Shown piece by piece: positions 53,941-63,112 of a stretch of 64,000 nucleotides of DNA. How positions within the stretch are numbered: position 1 is the first letter of the stretch; each line of letters opens with the position of its first letter. The stretch is from Lachnoanaerobaculum orale. GTDB lineage: Bacteria; Bacillota; Clostridia; Lachnospirales; Lachnospiraceae. Location: positions 873,812 to 937,811 of the forward strand of contig NZ_RRCM01000001.1 in assembly GCF_003862485.1 (NCBI RefSeq), read 5' to 3'. Below the pieces are notes generated by a model. The model ran no database searches. It was not told the origin of the DNA and saw only the letters and a program-made list of their open reading frames with translations. The translations under genes and the position numbers were made by a program.

Positions 53941-55170
53941 ATGAATCCAAAGGTACTTGGAATCGCTTTATCGGATATAAGTACCGGTCTTATATTTTAT
54001 CCTGATGATGAAGCATTGACATTTCCTACTGTTATAAGTAAGAAAAAGAATGAAGATGCCTGGGTGGTGGGAGAAGAAGCCTACGCACTGGCACTGGACG
54101 GAAAAGGTATAATAACTGATAAATTATTAAAGTTGACCAGAAAAAACGGTATTGCAACCATTGACGGTACAAGATATAAGGGTAGAGATATACTGAAGCT
54201 TTTTTTCAAAGAGATAATACAGGTCGGTATGGAGAAGCTTTATAAGGAAAAGCCTGAAGAAGTGGTAATAGCTTTGGCAGGTCTTGATCAAAATATTATG
54301 AGAGATATCAGGGAAGCCTTTGTGGGACTTGGATATCAACCGAATCATATACATATTATAAGTAAGGAAGAAAGTTTTATATACTTTGTGCTTTCGCTGA
54401 AAAAAGATATATGGAACAATCGAGTGGGGATGTTTGACTTATCAGATGTAAGCCTTACATACTATGAGATGCTTGCAAACAGAAATGCAAGGAAGCTCTT
54501 TGTAAGTGCGGAATCTGAAAATATGGATGAGGCATTCAATCTTCAGATTTTAAGCAATCCTTCAGGTGCGAAGCTTGCAGATAAGATTTTGACTTCGGTA
54601 GCTGAAAAGGTGATGGATAAAAAGCAGTTTTCAGCTATATTTTTGACAGGTCAGGTATTTTCAGAGCATGACTGGGCGGAGAATTTTATAAGTTTTCTAT
54701 GTTCAAGAGGCAGAGTATATCTGGATACAAATATTTTTGCCAAGGGTGCGGCTTTTAAGGGAGTTGACCTTGCAAATGAAAACTCCATCTACAATATTGT
54801 AGCCACCTGTGAGGGAAGATTAAAATCCGATATATATATTGATGTGGTAAGCGGCGGCAAGGAAGCAAAGATATATCTGGGTAAGGCCGGAGATTTTTGG
54901 AACGAGCCTACTACCGAGCTTTTGCTTGTACCTGACAACAGCGAGATTATTGATATAAATGTTGTAAGTGTGGACGGAAAAGATAAGAAAAACATACCTA
55001 TATTGCTCGATTTCTTGCCTAAGAGACCCATAAAGACCAGAAGAATATTTTTAAAATCAAGCTTTTTGAACAACAAAATAATGAATCTGGAGATAGCGGA
55101 TGCAGGATTTGGAGATATGTATCCTGCGACAGATGCAAAGAGAAATATTGAGGTGAGTATATGGGATTGA
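53941..55170 (+). CDS. DUF5716 family actin/Hsp70-fold-like protein
   Basis: 409-residue protein. The pattern is that of an ASKHA (actin, Hsp70, sugar kinase) fold: phosphate-1-like LGIALSDISTGLIF near residue 6, a connect-like ALAGLDQNIMRDIREAF, phosphate-2-like GMFDLSDVSLTYYE, and an adenosine-like AIFLTGQVFSEHDW. These are my readings, not database results. The C-terminal 100 residues (IYIDVVSGGKEAKIYLGKAG and beyond) resemble a beta-sandwich, as in Hsp70 substrate domains. The ATG at 53941 follows GGGAGAAACA. It overlaps the TPR gene by 10 bp. Confidence 0.82.
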   Translation: MNPKVLGIALSDISTGLIFYPDDEALTFPTVISKKKNEDAWVVGEEAYALALDGKGIITDKLLKLTRKNGIATIDGTRYKGRDILKLFFKEIIQVGMEKLYKEKPEEVVIALAGLDQNIMRDIREAFVGLGYQPNHIHIISKEESFIYFVLSLKKDIWNNRVGMFDLSDVSLTYYEMLANRNARKLFVSAESENMDEAFNLQILSNPSGAKLADKILTSVAEKVMDKKQFSAIFLTGQVFSEHDWAENFISFLCSRGRVYLDTNIFAKGAAFKGVDLANENSIYNIVATCEGRLKSDIYIDVVSGGKEAKIYLGKAGDFWNEPTTELLLVPDNSEIIDINVVSVDGKDKKNIPILLDFLPKRPIKTRRIFLKSSFLNNKIMNLEIADAGFGDMYPATDAKRNIEVSIWD

Positions 55171-55979
55171 TTTTATGTGAGAATTTGAGAACAAAAAATC
55201 CTTTCCATATTGAGGTGTTGTCACTTAATATATACAGCTTTGAGGAGCTTTGCTATATAATATACGAAAACCCTATTCTGGTGACTGAGGGGATTGTCAG
55301 TGATGAACTTGTAGACTTTATTGAAAATGAACTTGGTCTTAGCGCTTTGGCTGAGGGTATCAGGAGAAAAAAGTCAAACGGAGTGGATGATACGGATATA
55401 TTGGTCTATATTATTGATTCATGTGATTTATATAATAATGCCGAATCCATTCTGTTTAGAAATGCCGTTGCGAAGATAAAAAAGATGAGCGTATGGGAAG
55501 TCGGCAAGCAAAGAGCCGACTATATGTTCTATATAGGAAGATACGGAGTCGCAAAGAAATATTACCTTGAAATACTTGATATGGAAAAAAAGGCCGACAA
55601 CAACTTTGTCGGAAGCATCTATCACAATCTGGGTGTGACCTATGCAAATCTTTTCCTATATGAAGAGGCATATGACGCTTTCAAAAAATCTTATGAGCTT
55701 ACAAGTGATGAAGTCATTTTGATGGAAATATACTTTTTAAAGAGGATATTTGACTCTGAGGGAAAGAAGAAAAAGAGTGCGGAAATAAATGATGCTTTTA
55801 AAGAAGACTTAATGGTAGAAGCAAAAAAAGCTTTTGATATAGCGGTAAGCGGTATCAAAGACGGTGACAGATTAAAATATATAGATCATATCTTCAATAT
55901 GGAAGATAAAGAAGAAAAGAAAAAGATGATAAGTGAGTATATCAAAAAACTCAAATCAGATTACAGAAACATGAAGTAA
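55161..55979 (+). CDS. TPR-containing protein of the DUF5716/5717 cluster
   Basis: 272-residue acidic soluble protein. One clear TPR pair is seen near residues 150-185 (GSIYHNLGVTYANLFLYEEA, then YDAFKKSYELT); the N-terminal 100 residues are unrecognised and begin with MGLILCENLRTKNPFHIEVL. It starts inside the DUF5716 gene behind GAGGTGAGT, so translation is coupled. The three genes probably act together in one complex, with valS 9 bp downstream simply sharing the transcript. Confidence 0.78.
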   Translation: MGLILCENLRTKNPFHIEVLSLNIYSFEELCYIIYENPILVTEGIVSDELVDFIENELGLSALAEGIRRKKSNGVDDTDILVYIIDSCDLYNNAESILFRNAVAKIKKMSVWEVGKQRADYMFYIGRYGVAKKYYLEILDMEKKADNNFVGSIYHNLGVTYANLFLYEEAYDAFKKSYELTSDEVILMEIYFLKRIFDSEGKKKKSAEINDAFKEDLMVEAKKAFDIAVSGIKDGDRLKYIDHIFNMEDKEEKKKMISEYIKKLKSDYRNMK

Positions 55980-55988
55980 GAGGTGTTT

Positions 55989-58631
55989 ATGAAAGAATTG
56001 GAAAAGACATACAGCCCCGAAAAAATAGAGGGCAGAATATACAGAAAATGGCTTGAAGGAAAATATTTCCATGCGGAGGTAAATAAGGATAAAAAGCCTT
56101 TTACAATCATTATGCCTCCGCCAAATATCACAGGACAGCTGCATATGGGTCATGCACTTGACAACACAATGCAGGATATACTTATCAGATATAAGAGAAT
56201 GGCGGGATATGAGGCACTTTGGCAGCCGGGAACAGACCATGCGGCTATAGCTACAGAGGTAAAAGTCATTGATAAATTAAAGGCCGAGGGCAAGAACAAA
56301 TATGAACTTGGCAGAGAAAAATTCCTTGAAGAGGCTTGGGCATGGAGAAATGACTACGGCACAAGAATAATCAATCAGCTTCAAAGACTCGGCTCATCGG
56401 CAGACTGGGACAGAGAAAGATTTACCATGGACGAGCACGGTCAAAAGGCTGTAAAGGAAGTATTTTTAAAGCTTTATGAAAAGGGATATATCTACAAAGG
56501 CAACAGAATCATAAACTGGTGCCCTGAATGTAAGACATCCATTTCAGATGCAGAGGTTGAGCATATCGAGATGGAGGGTAATTTCTGGCATATCAAGTAT
56601 CCTATAGCAGGTGAAGAGGGTAAGTTTGTGGAGATTGCGACTACAAGACCTGAAACACTTTTAGGTGACAGCGCCGTAGCAGTGAACCCTTCAGACGAGA
56701 GATATAAGGACATAGTTGGAAAGAAACTTATACTTCCGCTTGTAGGCAGAGAGATTCCTGTAGTAGCAGATGAATATGTAGACAAGGAGTTCGGTACAGG
56801 CTGTGTGAAGATAACACCTGCACATGACCCTAACGACTTTGAGGTAGGTAAAAGACATAATCTGCCTGAAATCAACATAATGCATGACGATGCCACAATC
56901 GACTGCCCGGGAAGTAAGTATGACGGACTGGACAGATATGAGGCAAGAAAACTTATAGTTGAAGATCTTAAGAATGAAGGACTTTTGGTAAAGGTCGTAC
57001 CGCACAGTCACAATGTAGGAAGACATGACAGATGTAAGACTGTAGTGGAACCTCTTATCAAGCCGCAGTGGTTTGTATCTATGAGCGAGATGGCAAAACC
57101 TGCCATAAAGGCGATAGAGACAGGGGAACTTAAGTTTGTACCTGAGAGTTATTCAAAGACATATCTGCATTGGCTTGAAAATATAAAAGACTGGTGTATA
57201 TCAAGGCAGCTTTGGTGGGGACATCAGATACCTGCATACACCTGCAGTAAATGCGGTGAGATAACTGTAGCAAAGGAAAAACCGGATGCCTGTCCGAAAT
57301 GCGGATGCCATGAGCTTGTGCAGGATGAGGATACACTTGATACATGGTTCTCATCTGCACTTTGGCCTTTCTCAACACTCGGATGGCCTGACGATACACC
57401 TGAGATGAAGTATTTTTATCCTACGGATGTACTTGTAACCGGATATGATATCATATTCTTCTGGGTAGTAAGAATGGTATTTTCAGGATATGAGCAGACC
57501 GGTAAGTCGCCTTTCAATACGGTACTTATACACGGACTTGTAAGAGATTCACAGGGAAGAAAGATGAGCAAATCCCTTGGAAACGGTATAGACCCTCTTG
57601 AAGTAATAGATAAGTACGGTGCGGACGCCCTGAGAATGATGCTTATCACAGGAAATGCACCGGGAAATGATATGCGATTCTACTATGAGAGAGTGGAAAG
57701 TGCCAGAAACTTCGCCAATAAGATTTGGAATGCAGCCAGACTTATCATGATGAATGTCGGAGATGAAAAAGTAGGCGACATAGATAAGTCAAAGCTTATG
57801 CTCTCAGATAAGTGGATTCTTTCAAAGACAAATAAGCTTATAAATGAGGTAACCGCAAATCTTGACAAGTATGAACTGGGTATCGCACTTTCAAAGATCT
57901 ATGACTTTGCATGGGAAGAGTTCTGTGACTGGTATATAGAGATGGTAAAGGTAAGACTTTGGAATAAGGAAGATGAAACCAGAGATACGGCACTTGCGGT
58001 ACTTATATATGTTCTTAACAATATACTTAAGCTTTTACATCCTTTCATGCCTTTTATTACAGAGGAAATCTACTGCACCGTTAATGAAGGTGTAAAGACT
58101 ATAATGATTGAGCCTTGGCCTGTAGAAAACCCTGATTATAATTTTACAGAGGATGAGAATAAGGCGGAGCTTATAAAGGAAGCCGTAAGAGCTGTCAGAA
58201 ATGTAAGATCTTCTATGAATGTACCTCCTTCACATAAGGCAAAGGGCATTGTAGTAAGTGAGGATGAGAAAATAAGAGATACATTTGAAAGTGCCGGGGA
58301 CTTCTTTAAGCAGCTTGCAGGACTTGATAAGCTTATAATAGATTCGGATGACAGTACCGTTGAAAAAGACTCTGTAAGAGTTGCAATCCCTAACGCGTCT
58401 GTATATTTGCCGTTAAGAGAGCTTGTAGATATTGAAAAAGAAGTTGAAAGACTGAAAAAAGAAGAGAAAAAGCTTATCGGCGAGGTGGCAAGATCGACAG
58501 GAATGCTTTCAAACGAGAAGTTTGTAAGTAAGGCGCCACAGGCTAAGATAGATGAAGAAAAGAAAAAGCTTGAAAACTATGAGCAGATGCTTTCACAGGT
58601 AAGAGAGCAGCTTGAAAGACTGTCTAAATGA
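55989..58631 (+). CDS. valS: valyl-tRNA synthetase
   Basis: Class Ia synthetase, 880 residues. HIGH appears as PPPNITGQLHMGHALDN, KMSKS as GRKMSKSLGNGIDP. The editing domain (TTRPETLLGDSAVAVNP) and a C-terminal coiled-coil arm (KEVERLKKEEKKLIGEVARS) are present. The ATG at 55989 follows AGAGGTGTTT. No T-box leader precedes it; it seems to depend on the upstream DUF5717 promoter or an internal one that I cannot see. Confidence 0.97.
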   Translation: MKELEKTYSPEKIEGRIYRKWLEGKYFHAEVNKDKKPFTIIMPPPNITGQLHMGHALDNTMQDILIRYKRMAGYEALWQPGTDHAAIATEVKVIDKLKAEGKNKYELGREKFLEEAWAWRNDYGTRIINQLQRLGSSADWDRERFTMDEHGQKAVKEVFLKLYEKGYIYKGNRIINWCPECKTSISDAEVEHIEMEGNFWHIKYPIAGEEGKFVEIATTRPETLLGDSAVAVNPSDERYKDIVGKKLILPLVGREIPVVADEYVDKEFGTGCVKITPAHDPNDFEVGKRHNLPEINIMHDDATIDCPGSKYDGLDRYEARKLIVEDLKNEGLLVKVVPHSHNVGRHDRCKTVVEPLIKPQWFVSMSEMAKPAIKAIETGELKFVPESYSKTYLHWLENIKDWCISRQLWWGHQIPAYTCSKCGEITVAKEKPDACPKCGCHELVQDEDTLDTWFSSALWPFSTLGWPDDTPEMKYFYPTDVLVTGYDIIFFWVVRMVFSGYEQTGKSPFNTVLIHGLVRDSQGRKMSKSLGNGIDPLEVIDKYGADALRMMLITGNAPGNDMRFYYERVESARNFANKIWNAARLIMMNVGDEKVGDIDKSKLMLSDKWILSKTNKLINEVTANLDKYELGIALSKIYDFAWEEFCDWYIEMVKVRLWNKEDETRDTALAVLIYVLNNILKLLHPFMPFITEEIYCTVNEGVKTIMIEPWPVENPDYNFTEDENKAELIKEAVRAVRNVRSSMNVPPSHKAKGIVVSEDEKIRDTFESAGDFFKQLAGLDKLIIDSDDSTVEKDSVRVAIPNASVYLPLRELVDIEKEVERLKKEEKKLIGEVARSTGMLSNEKFVSKAPQAKIDEEKKKLENYEQMLSQVREQLERLSK

Positions 58632-58632
58632 T

Positions 58633-59838
58633 ATGAATGAAAAAGAATATATAGAGAGTATACCCATGTGGGCAAAGAAAAAGAACTCACTTTCGGAAGT
58701 AAAGAAAAACATAGGAACTTTAGAGGTTAAGCTTCCGAAGATTGTTCATGTAGCAGGTACCAACGGGAAGGGCTCTGTATGTGCATATCTTAGCAATATC
58801 TTGATTGATGCGGGAATGAAGGTGGGAACCTTCATTTCGCCGCATTTGATAGAAGTTAATGAAAGAATATTGCTTGATATGAAACCTATATCTGATGAAG
58901 AGTTGGAGGATATTTCAAAGTATGTAAGAGAAAAGCTTGGAGGGGCTTTGACTCCTCCAACATACTTTGAATATCTTTTCTATATAGCGGCGGTCTGTTT
59001 TTCAAGGTCAAATCTTGATATTGTCATACTTGAAACAGGTATGGGAGGCAGACTTGATGTGACCAATATATTTGATGAAACTCTTGGTATTATTACAAGT
59101 ATAGGAATGGATCACATGATGTATCTTGGAAATACTGTAAAAGAGATTGCATTTGAGAAAGCCGGTATTATAAAAAATAATTCTGTTATAATCTTTGATG
59201 ACGGTGATGAAGAGTCAAATGAGGTTATAAAAGAGACGGCAAAAATAAGAAATGCAGGGTTAATTGCACTCTCAACTATAGATTATGAGAGCTTTGATTT
59301 TACATATGTAAATTATAAGAAAAAGGCTGCGGCACTTGCCATATTGGCGGCAAGAGTGATTCTTAACAAATCGGATATAGATACGAAAAGTATAAAATCT
59401 ACCGTTTGGCACGGCAGAATGGAAGAAATAGGAAGAGATATTATTATAGACGGTGCCCATAATGTACCTGCAATTAAAGAGTTTGTAGATAATGCTCTTA
59501 TCGTTTCAAAAAACAGAAACAAAGAGATAAAGCTTTTGATATCAATAGTAAAGGACAAAGAAATTGAAGAGATGTTTGATATAATTACAGCCGGTTTGGA
59601 TGTAAAAAAATATTATTTAACTTCAATTGATTCATACAGAAGCAATGATATAAAAAAGCTTTATAACAGCTTAAATATACTTTTAGAAAAAAATAAAAAA
59701 GTCGCAGAGATTGCCTGCTATAATAAAGTGGAGGAGGCTTTATCTGAGGCCGAGTTTGAGAAAAGGGATGATGAGATTTTATTTTGTGTAGGCTCATTGT
59801 ACCTGATAGGAGAGATATTAAAAGATGATAGATTTTGA
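58633..59838 (+). CDS. folC: folylpolyglutamate/dihydrofolate synthase
   Basis: 401-residue ligase that adds glutamate to folates (FPGS, and in many bacteria also dihydropteroate). The P-loop AGTNGKGSVCAYLSNIL, the metal-binding THR-like region FISPHLIEVNERI, LETGMGGRLDVTN and the C-terminal domain (DGAHNVPAIKEFVDNA) are clear. The start lies 1 bp after the valS stop; no ribosome site is obvious, so translation is probably coupled. Its 3' end overlaps a short ORF. Confidence 0.93.
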   Translation: MNEKEYIESIPMWAKKKNSLSEVKKNIGTLEVKLPKIVHVAGTNGKGSVCAYLSNILIDAGMKVGTFISPHLIEVNERILLDMKPISDEELEDISKYVREKLGGALTPPTYFEYLFYIAAVCFSRSNLDIVILETGMGGRLDVTNIFDETLGIITSIGMDHMMYLGNTVKEIAFEKAGIIKNNSVIIFDDGDEESNEVIKETAKIRNAGLIALSTIDYESFDFTYVNYKKKAAALAILAARVILNKSDIDTKSIKSTVWHGRMEEIGRDIIIDGAHNVPAIKEFVDNALIVSKNRNKEIKLLISIVKDKEIEEMFDIITAGLDVKKYYLTSIDSYRSNDIKKLYNSLNILLEKNKKVAEIACYNKVEEALSEAEFEKRDDEILFCVGSLYLIGEILKDDRF

Positions 59839-59965
59839 AGAAGAATTAAGTAAGTTTAAGCCGTCACCTGATATTTCGTCAGTGGAGGACATCATTGCAA
59901 AAAGTGATATTTCAGATCTGAACGATATATTGATGGAACTGTTAAAAGAACAGGTAAAGGGATGA
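59825..59965 (+). CDS. 46-residue acidic microprotein
   Basis: Short ORF starting MIDFEEELSKFKPSP and ending LMELLKEQVKG; it has no recognisable domain but a helix-forming acidic pattern. It begins 14 bp before the folC stop and overlaps the next ATG by 4 bp (ATGA), an arrangement typical of real co-translated genes here. The ribosome site is poor (GGAGAG 11-12 nt upstream). It could help or regulate the TPR/membrane protein that follows. Confidence 0.6.
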   Translation: MIDFEEELSKFKPSPDISSVEDIIAKSDISDLNDILMELLKEQVKG

Positions 59966-61314
59966 AAATGGCCGGTATAAATAGAAGAAGAAAACTGGAG
60001 CAGATGTCAAACGGTTACTACAACTTGGGTCTGTCTTTAGCAAAGGAAAGAAATTTATCTTCGGCACTTAATGCACTGAGTATAGCTTTGGGACTGAACA
60101 AGAAAAATATAGATGCAAGGAATCTCTACGGACTTATCTGCTTTGAGATGGGAGAAGAGACCAAGGCGCTTATTTCTTGGGTGATCAGTATAAATATCAG
60201 CCAAATAGGCAATCCGGCACAGAACTATCTGCAGAAAATCAGAAACAAGTCCGCATATCTTGAGAAGTCACAGGATGCTATTTCAAAATATAATAAGGCG
60301 ATATCGCAGATAAGAACCGTAAATTACGATATGGCGAGGATGAATCTTAAGCAGGCTGTGGATATAAGGCCGCATTTTGTAAAGGCTATGCTTGCACTTG
60401 CACTTTTGGATATAAAAGAGGGTAAGGCAGGCGAGGCAAAAAAACTTTTGGATACCGTGCTTTCAATCGACAGATTCAATACAAAGGCTATCACCTATCT
60501 GGATGAGATGAAGCCTATGGTTGAAAAAAAGTCCCAAAAAGGAAGACTTTCAGTTATAGGAAGACCTGTAAAAAAAGAAAAGCCTGTGGAAAATACAAGC
60601 GCAAATATGCCTGTAACCGAGATATATAAGAATTATTCGGGAATGTTTACAGCTATCAATGTAGGTATCGGACTTATTGTAGGTGCCTGCGCCATGGTAT
60701 TTTTATATATGCCTACTATGAAAGTGTCACTTAATAACGCACATAATAAAGAGGTGGTTGAGATTTCGCAGAAGTTAAACGATGCAAACCTTTCTATGGA
60801 ATCTTTAAAGAGTGAAAACGATTCATTAAACGACCAGGTAAATAAGCTCAATGAGGTGAACAATACCTCTACAGAGAATATGAACTATAAGCTTTTGCAG
60901 TATGTGTACTTTGTAGGTGTTGTGAAAGAGTATAATGCAAAAAATTATACCAAGGCGGCTGAGATTTTCTCAAGTATTGATACAAATCAGCTTACCGATG
61001 TGGACAACGGTCCGGGCATTTCAATAACAGGTATATTCGGAGAGATTGCACCTAAGATGAGGGCTGACGGTCCGAAGCTTTTGACTGCGGTAGCGGACGG
61101 ACTTGTAAAATCCGGAGACTATGCAGGTGCCATAGGTTACTATGATGCGGCACTTAGGATAGCGCCTGATTATTTGGAAGCAAAGTATAAGAAGGCATTG
61201 GCATATAAGACTTCAGGAGATGTGGAGACCGCCAACAATCTCTTTACGGAGATTATCACGGCAGCACCTGAGGACAAATTTGCAAAAGAAGCACAAAGAG
61301 AGAGAGGTTACTGA
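59962..61314 (+). CDS. TPR-containing membrane protein
   Basis: 450-residue protein with a bitopic layout. Residues about 1-185 are TPR repeats in the cytosol (YYNLGLSLAKERNLSSALNA, LNLNKKNIDARNLYGLICFE-like units), then one transmembrane helix (INVGIGLIVGACAMVFLYMP), a coiled coil (VVEISQKLNDANLSMESLKS) and further TPR units outside the membrane (YAGAIGYYDAALRIAPDYLE). Function unknown; the layout suits a scaffold linking cytosolic and envelope partners. Start codon overlaps the microprotein stop, and its stop overlaps the next ATG. Confidence 0.82.
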   Translation: MKMAGINRRRKLEQMSNGYYNLGLSLAKERNLSSALNALSIALGLNKKNIDARNLYGLICFEMGEETKALISWVISINISQIGNPAQNYLQKIRNKSAYLEKSQDAISKYNKAISQIRTVNYDMARMNLKQAVDIRPHFVKAMLALALLDIKEGKAGEAKKLLDTVLSIDRFNTKAITYLDEMKPMVEKKSQKGRLSVIGRPVKKEKPVENTSANMPVTEIYKNYSGMFTAINVGIGLIVGACAMVFLYMPTMKVSLNNAHNKEVVEISQKLNDANLSMESLKSENDSLNDQVNKLNEVNNTSTENMNYKLLQYVYFVGVVKEYNAKNYTKAAEIFSSIDTNQLTDVDNGPGISITGIFGEIAPKMRADGPKLLTAVADGLVKSGDYAGAIGYYDAALRIAPDYLEAKYKKALAYKTSGDVETANNLFTEIITAAPEDKFAKEAQRERGY

Positions 61315-61856
61315 TGGATATATCCAAGGCAAAATACGTTTCACTTTTAGCCGGATTATTATTTCTTATATCCGGAATTTATATGATATACAATCCTCTA
61401 TTTATAGCCTATACAATGAATATAATATTCTGTATATTGCTGATTATAGAGGGAGTTTCACAGATCAGTGCATACATTTATGAAAAACATGAGAGCAGAA
61501 GTATCTGGAGACTGATAGAGGGTATTATTTCCATAGTTATCGGAATATACTTTTTTATAGGTGATTCAATCGGACTGCCTCTTGCATTTATAACCGTTAT
61601 AGGCATATGGCTTATTATTATCGGTATAAGCAGACTTATGATGGCTAAAAGAGTAATGGAATTTGAAAGAAATATAGCAAAAAGACTTATTGTTGCAGGT
61701 ATTGTAGAGATAATATTCGGAATAATAGCCGTAGCAAGGCCAGTAGCGATATCAAATTATATAGCATATCTGATTGCAATTGCACTTATAATACAGGCGA
61801 TTGTAGATATTTTCAGATTCTTCAGATTGAATAGAATGCAGAGAAAGATGAAATAG
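61314..61856 (+). CDS. HdeD/DUF308 family membrane protein
   Basis: 180-residue polytopic membrane protein with about six helices and a repeated pattern (LLAGLLFLISGIYMIYNP; IVGIYFFIGDS-like; IVEIIFGIIAVARPV). HdeD proteins are linked to acid tolerance in enteric bacteria, but the family is broad and function here is unknown. One-base overlap with the TPR gene; it is the last gene of the long plus-strand run from 50.3 kb. Confidence 0.85.
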   Translation: MDISKAKYVSLLAGLLFLISGIYMIYNPLFIAYTMNIIFCILLIIEGVSQISAYIYEKHESRSIWRLIEGIISIVIGIYFFIGDSIGLPLAFITVIGIWLIIIGISRLMMAKRVMEFERNIAKRLIVAGIVEIIFGIIAVARPVAISNYIAYLIAIALIIQAIVDIFRFFRLNRMQRKMK

Positions 61857-61916
61857 TATTGCATATAAAGACCTTACAATATACTGTGCAAAAATATATT
61901 ATCAATAGTTTTGTTG

Positions 61917-61944
61917 TTGAAATAACATACAAAAGTGGTAAAAT
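61917..61944 (+). promoter_or_regulatory. promoter of the transaldolase gene
   Basis: TTGAAA, 16-bp spacer, TAAAAT, 29 bp before the start codon. Confidence 0.5.
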
Positions 61945-61973
61945 AGAATAAAAAGTATATGTGAGGTGGGTGT

Positions 61974-62624
61974 ATGAAATTTTTTATTGACACTGCAAAT
62001 GTGGATGAAATCAGAGAGGTCGCATCATGGGGAGTGCTCTCAGGTGTGACCACCAATCCTTCTTTGGTAGCCAAGTCGGGAAAGAAATTTGAGGATGTTA
62101 TCAAAGAGATTACAGATATTGTAGACGGTGCTATAAGCGGTGAAGTGAAGGCAACTACTACAAAGGCTGAGGATATGATAGCGGAAGGTAAAGAGATTGC
62201 AAAGATTCATAAGAATATGGTCGTTAAGATTCCTATGACTGCTGAAGGTCTTAAGGCAATTGCCGCACTAAGTAAAGAGGGCATTGCAACCAACTGTACG
62301 CTTATTTTTACACCTTTGCAGGCACTCTTGGCTGCAAGAGCAGGTGCTACCTATGTATCACCTTTCCTTGGCAGACTTGATGATGTGGGAACCAGAGGAG
62401 TATCTTTGATAGAAGATATTGTGGAGATTTTTGATATACACGGTATCGGTACACAGATAATAGCAGCTTCGGTGCGCAACAATATGCACGTGCTTGAGTG
62501 TGCAAAGGCGGGAGCGGATATTGCGACAGTGCCGTATTCAGTATTTAAGTCGATGCTTAGCCATCCTTTGACAGATGCAGGTATCAAAAAGTTTGTAGCT
62601 GACTATGAAAAATCAATAAAATAA
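61974..62624 (+). CDS. tal: transaldolase / fructose-6-phosphate aldolase-like
   Basis: 216-residue small transaldolase (TalC/Fsa subfamily) of the pentose phosphate pathway. Landmarks: [31 protein letters not shown], the Schiff-base lysine in [29 protein letters not shown] and [11 protein letters not shown]. Fsa and transaldolase activities differ by one or two active-site residues that I cannot assign surely. Start follows GAGGTGGGTGT. Transketolase follows 0.5 kb away, so the two non-oxidative pentose enzymes are near neighbours. Confidence 0.94.
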   Translation: MKFFIDTANVDEIREVASWGVLSGVTTNPSLVAKSGKKFEDVIKEITDIVDGAISGEVKATTTKAEDMIAEGKEIAKIHKNMVVKIPMTAEGLKAIAALSKEGIATNCTLIFTPLQALLAARAGATYVSPFLGRLDDVGTRGVSLIEDIVEIFDIHGIGTQIIAASVRNNMHVLECAKAGADIATVPYSVFKSMLSHPLTDAGIKKFVADYEKSIK

Positions 62625-62632
62625 GCAAACAA

Positions 62633-62656
62633 AAAAGAGCCGATATGGCTCTTTTA
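62633..62656. terminator. bidirectional terminator
   Basis: Nine-bp stem AAAAGAGCC / GGCTCTTTT with a 5-nt loop between the convergent transaldolase and rpmB genes. Confidence 0.88.
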
Positions 62657-62686
62657 TTGTGTTTAAATACGCATTCTCCAATATAA

Positions 62687-62872
62687 TTAAGCACGCTCTA
62701 CAAAACCTGAGCGAAGGCATGAAGTACATACATACATCTTCTTAGATCCACCTTCAGTCTTGACCTTAACGGACTTAACATTAGCCTTCCATATTTTGTT
62801 GGATCTTCTATGAGAATGGCTTACTGCATTACCAAAATGAGCAGCTTTTTCGCATATTGAACATTTTGCCAC
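62687..62872 (-). CDS. rpmB: 50S ribosomal protein L28
   Basis: 61-residue ribosomal protein with a zinc ribbon: CSIC at the start and CTSC near the end (the 'C+' form). The core SHSHRRSNKIWKANVKSVKV is typical. The start codon is GTG (62872), fixed by AGGAGG seven nt upstream and by the conserved MAKCSIC start. Divergent from transketolase. Confidence 0.97.
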   Translation of the reverse strand: MAKCSICEKAAHFGNAVSHSHRRSNKIWKANVKSVKVKTEGGSKKMYVCTSCLRSGFVERA

Positions 62873-62972
62873 GGTTACACCTCCTTTGACATTAATTATA
62901 AATATTTATAATTATTTTGGATTGGACTTCATCACAATCGGGAAAAACCCGTGCAAAATCCATAACGGCTAT

Positions 62973-63001
62973 ATTTTACCAAAGAAAAATACTATTTGCA
63001 A
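62973..63001 (-). promoter_or_regulatory. promoter of rpmB
   Basis: Minus-strand TTGCAA, 17-bp spacer, TAAAAT. The leader is about 95 nt and contains a small A/T hairpin. Confidence 0.6.
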
Positions 63002-63025
63002 GACATTTTATAATTTATTATATTG

Positions 63026-63034
63026 TGGTACAAT
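63026..63034 (+). promoter_or_regulatory. extended -10 promoter of transketolase
   Basis: TGGTACAAT, extended -10 with a weak -35; the leader is about 72 nt. Confidence 0.5.
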
Positions 63035-63112
63035 ATAACGGATTAAAGTTCAGGCTGAGTTCTGAATAATGTAATCTTTATGCCAAGATACATATATAAA
63101 AGGAGTATTTAA

